The notes beneath the pieces were generated by a model. That model had not been told where the DNA came from. It saw nothing but the letters and a program-made list of their open reading frames with translations, and did no database searches. Below are positions 62,224 through 64,000 of a stretch of DNA of 64,000 nucleotides, piece by piece. Numbering within the stretch: the stretch's first letter is position 1; every line of letters starts with the position of its first letter. A program made the translations under genes and the position numbers. Location of the stretch: positions 186,001 to 250,000 of the forward strand of contig NZ_JAHZSS010000002.1 in the NCBI RefSeq assembly GCF_019457915.1. Reading direction: 5' to 3'. The stretch comes from Neiella holothuriorum (GTDB taxonomy: Bacteria; Pseudomonadota; Gammaproteobacteria; Enterobacterales; Neiellaceae).

Positions 62224-63129
62224 ATGACTTCGCAACTGATCCAGCTTCAAGCGGACTACCAGCATTTACCACAACTTGAGTTCAGTGCCACAAACAGCGG
62301 TCTTATTATGATTGCTGTTCGCAATGAACTGGCGCAAGCGAGCATTTGTCTGCATGGCGCCCATGTTTGTTCGTTTCAACCGCAACAACAGCGTCCGGTG
62401 TTATGGCTTAGTTCACAAGCGCAATTTACGGAAGGAAAGGCAATTCGCGGTGGCGTGCCAGTATGCTGGCCTTGGTTCGGCCCTCATCCTACCGATAGCA
62501 ACTTGCCGCAACATGGCTTTGCCCGCAATCAGAATTGGCAGCTAGAAAATGCCACGCAGTTACCATCGGGCGCTACCGAGCTGACCTTTGTGCTCACCGA
62601 TACGCCAGCTTCACGTGAATTGTGGCCTCATGCGTTCAAACTCGCTTTGAAAGTAACTGTGGCCACTGAGTTAACGTTAGAGCTGATCACGACCAATTGT
62701 GATGATGTGCCTGCGACTGTTGGTGGCGCGCTGCACAGCTATTTTGCCGTTGGCAATATTGCCCAAACTCGCATCGAAGGCCTTGATCAGGTGGTGTATG
62801 ACGATAAAGTCAGCCACCAAGACGATTTAATCCAGCGCGGGGATATCCTGATTGATGAGGAAGTTGATCGTGTTTATCGCGAAACAACAGGGCGCTGCTT
62901 GATTCATGATGACGCCAGTACGCGTAAGATTTCCGTTGCCAAACAAGGTAGTAGTACAACGGTGGTGTGGAATCCGTGGACTGATAAAGCTGCTGCCATG
63001 GCTGATTTTGAGGACGACGGATACCACCACATGGTGTGCATTGAGGCGGTCAATTCAGGTGACGACTGTCACACATTGCAGCCAGGCGCTAGTCATCGCT
63101 TGATTCAAGTCATTAATGTCGTTGAATAA
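62224..63129 (+). CDS. D-hexose-6-phosphate mutarotase (YeaD type)
   Basis: An aldose-1-epimerase-like fold of 301 aa. LHGAHVCSFQP, IRGGVPVCWPWFGPH and QHGFARNQNW are family signatures shared with E. coli YeaD; LHSYFAVGNI holds the catalytic histidine, and the glutamate is in CIEAVNSG. It interconverts the anomers of glucose 6-phosphate and similar sugars. I chose the ATG at 62224; a frame starting at 62185 would add 13 residues. Confidence 0.9.
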   Translation: MTSQLIQLQADYQHLPQLEFSATNSGLIMIAVRNELAQASICLHGAHVCSFQPQQQRPVLWLSSQAQFTEGKAIRGGVPVCWPWFGPHPTDSNLPQHGFARNQNWQLENATQLPSGATELTFVLTDTPASRELWPHAFKLALKVTVATELTLELITTNCDDVPATVGGALHSYFAVGNIAQTRIEGLDQVVYDDKVSHQDDLIQRGDILIDEEVDRVYRETTGRCLIHDDASTRKISVAKQGSSTTVVWNPWTDKAAAMADFEDDGYHHMVCIEAVNSGDDCHTLQPGASHRLIQVINVVE

Positions 63130-63233
63130 CAAGCAATTATTGTTAGTAAAGTGTTGCTTTTGCTAATTAAAATCGCTAGCTTAGCTAGCGGTTAAAAATT
63201 GTCCTAAGTCTTTGCAAGGAGCAAAAAGGCGTT

Positions 63234-63416
63234 ATGACAACTTCAGAAGCATTTGTTTTATTACGCGCTAACCCACACTACGAAACGATTTCAGATACTG
63301 TTTTACACGGTTTACTGGCATGTGTGGAAGATAACGGAGACGCTGTCTTTTCAGATGTGCAGCTCAACGGTATCAAACGTCATCTAAAGGAATATCTGCA
63401 GTACTATGCGGCTTAG
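63234..63416 (+). CDS. small protein of unknown function (60 aa)
   Basis: The sequence MTTSEAFVLLRANPHYETISD is followed by an acidic middle and a basic, tyrosine-rich end (HLKEYLQYYAA). It is not hydrophobic and has no signal peptide. Strong ribosome-binding sequences (AAGGAG and AAAGG within 20 nt of ATG) and its own terminator support a real gene. I recognise no family. Confidence 0.6.
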   Translation: MTTSEAFVLLRANPHYETISDTVLHGLLACVEDNGDAVFSDVQLNGIKRHLKEYLQYYAA

Positions 63417-63449
63417 CCGTGGTTTCCAAGCAGTTAGTTGACCCAATTT

Positions 63450-63477
63450 AAAAAAGGCGGCCTCCGCTGCCTTTTTT
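63450..63477. terminator. bidirectional intrinsic terminator
   Basis: AAGGCGGC with GCTGCCTT (one G:T pair), loop CTCC, flanked by A6 and T6. It lies between the 60-aa gene and the convergent Lrp-type regulator. Confidence 0.87.
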
Positions 63478-63513
63478 GTTGCCTGGCTTTTAAGATCAAT
63501 TAGAGCGCAAAGG

Positions 63514-63963
63514 CTAGGCGCGCTCGTCTTTAGGTGACTCCATTACCACATGAGTACTAATGGTTGCCACTTGTGGGATCATCCCCAACACATCGGTATG
63601 GAAGTGTTTATAGCTCATCAAATCGCGCGTTTGAACACGCAGGAAATACTCATAAGAGCCGGTCACATTGTGACACTCGAGTACTTCGTCTGACTGGATA
63701 ATGGCTTGCTCAAACCGTTGTTGAGCCTGTTTTGTATGCTCAGATAAACTCACGGCGACATATGCCAAAAAGCCTTTCCCCAGCTTGTGAGCATCGAGTA
63801 CCGCTCGGTACCCTTTAATGATGCCTTGGCGTTCCATTTCTTGAACGCGTCGCAAGCAGGCCGACGGAGATAAATTGACACGTTCTGCCAACTCGGCATT
63901 GGTGATCCGGCCATTGATTTGTAACTCTTGCAATATTTGTTCGTTAAACTTGTCAATATTCAT
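63514..63963 (-). CDS. Lrp/AsnC family transcriptional regulator
   Basis: The N-terminal helix-turn-helix (about 4-60, LQELQINGRITNAELAERVNLSPSACLRRVQEMERQGIIKGY) and the C-terminal RAM/ligand-binding domain (VLECHNVTGSYEYFLRVQTRDLMSYKHF) make a complete protein of 149 aa. Such proteins form octamers and respond to amino acids. Whether it is the global Lrp or a local regulator cannot be told; E. coli Lrp is longer and its residues differ. It begins near the right edge, with only 37 bp of its upstream region visible. Confidence 0.93.
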   Translation of the reverse strand: MNIDKFNEQILQELQINGRITNAELAERVNLSPSACLRRVQEMERQGIIKGYRAVLDAHKLGKGFLAYVAVSLSEHTKQAQQRFEQAIIQSDEVLECHNVTGSYEYFLRVQTRDLMSYKHFHTDVLGMIPQVATISTHVVMESPKDERA

Positions 63964-64000
63964 ATTTTATTGCGTGAAGCGTTCTATCTAAGCAATTTTA

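Overview
The window is a 64 kb stretch of chromosome from a gammaproteobacterium, most likely a marine member of the Alteromonadales and relatives. This rests on gene content and order, not on a database match. The block ilvA, rep, tRNA(Arg-His-Pro), ubiEJB-tatABC, gppA/rhlB/trxA/rho, ubiD-fre, hemCDXY, cyaA/cyaY, lptM-lysA-dapF-DUF484-xerC-yigB, uvrD, rarD/yigI and recQ holds much the same genes that lie at about 85-87 min on the Escherichia coli map. GC is moderate, genes are tightly packed and no gene-free stretch exceeds 300 bp. I see no prophage, insertion sequence, CRISPR array, rRNA or frameshifted gene. The only partial gene is ilvA at the left edge.

Layout. 1-7000: the end of ilvA, ubiK with an unknown membrane protein, a PEP-CTERM-type secreted P-domain protein, and an RND efflux pump with its adaptor. 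7000-14700: rep, a c5-type cytochrome, three tRNAs, a GAF histidine kinase with a DUF3369 response regulator, a YqaB-like phosphatase, a MipA/OmpV outer-membrane protein and a small membrane protein. 14700-18100: a two-gene unit, a BshA-like glycosyltransferase followed by a very divergent dicarboxylate-type symporter fused to a periplasmic solute-binding domain. 18300-25900: a long co-directional run ubiE-ubiJ-ubiB-tatA-tatB-tatC, an unknown secreted protein, a diguanylate cyclase, and hemB. 25900-38200: gppA/rhlB facing away from trxA-rho, then an unknown periplasmic protein, ubiD, fre, and the hemC-hemD-hemX-hemY operon. 38400-48250: cyaA, cyaY, lptM-lysA-dapF-DUF484-xerC-yigB, uvrD. 48250-64000: a chemoreceptor, DUF805, rarD, yigI, pirin-azoR with a divergent LysR regulator, a GAF-GGDEF cyclase, a voltage-gated cation channel, a fructosamine-kinase-like gene, recQ, aqpZ, selO, a small DUF3630-like gene, a hexose-phosphate mutarotase, a small unknown protein and an Lrp/AsnC regulator.

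Themes. Ubiquinone biosynthesis is strongly represented (UbiK, UbiE, UbiJ, UbiB, UbiD), as is tetrapyrrole synthesis (HemB, HemC, HemD, HemX, HemY) and DNA repair or replication (Rep, UvrD, RecQ, XerC). Second messengers appear as a class I adenylate cyclase and two diguanylate cyclases that both carry the GGD(E)EF motif and an RxxD inhibitory site.

The most unusual parts are the bshA/symporter-binding-protein fusion pair and the cation channel. BshA enzymes use L-malate as acceptor, and the adjacent gene belongs to a dicarboxylate/amino-acid transporter superfamily but has lost its hallmark motifs. The channel filter carries the two extra acidic residues that convert bacterial sodium channels to calcium selectivity.
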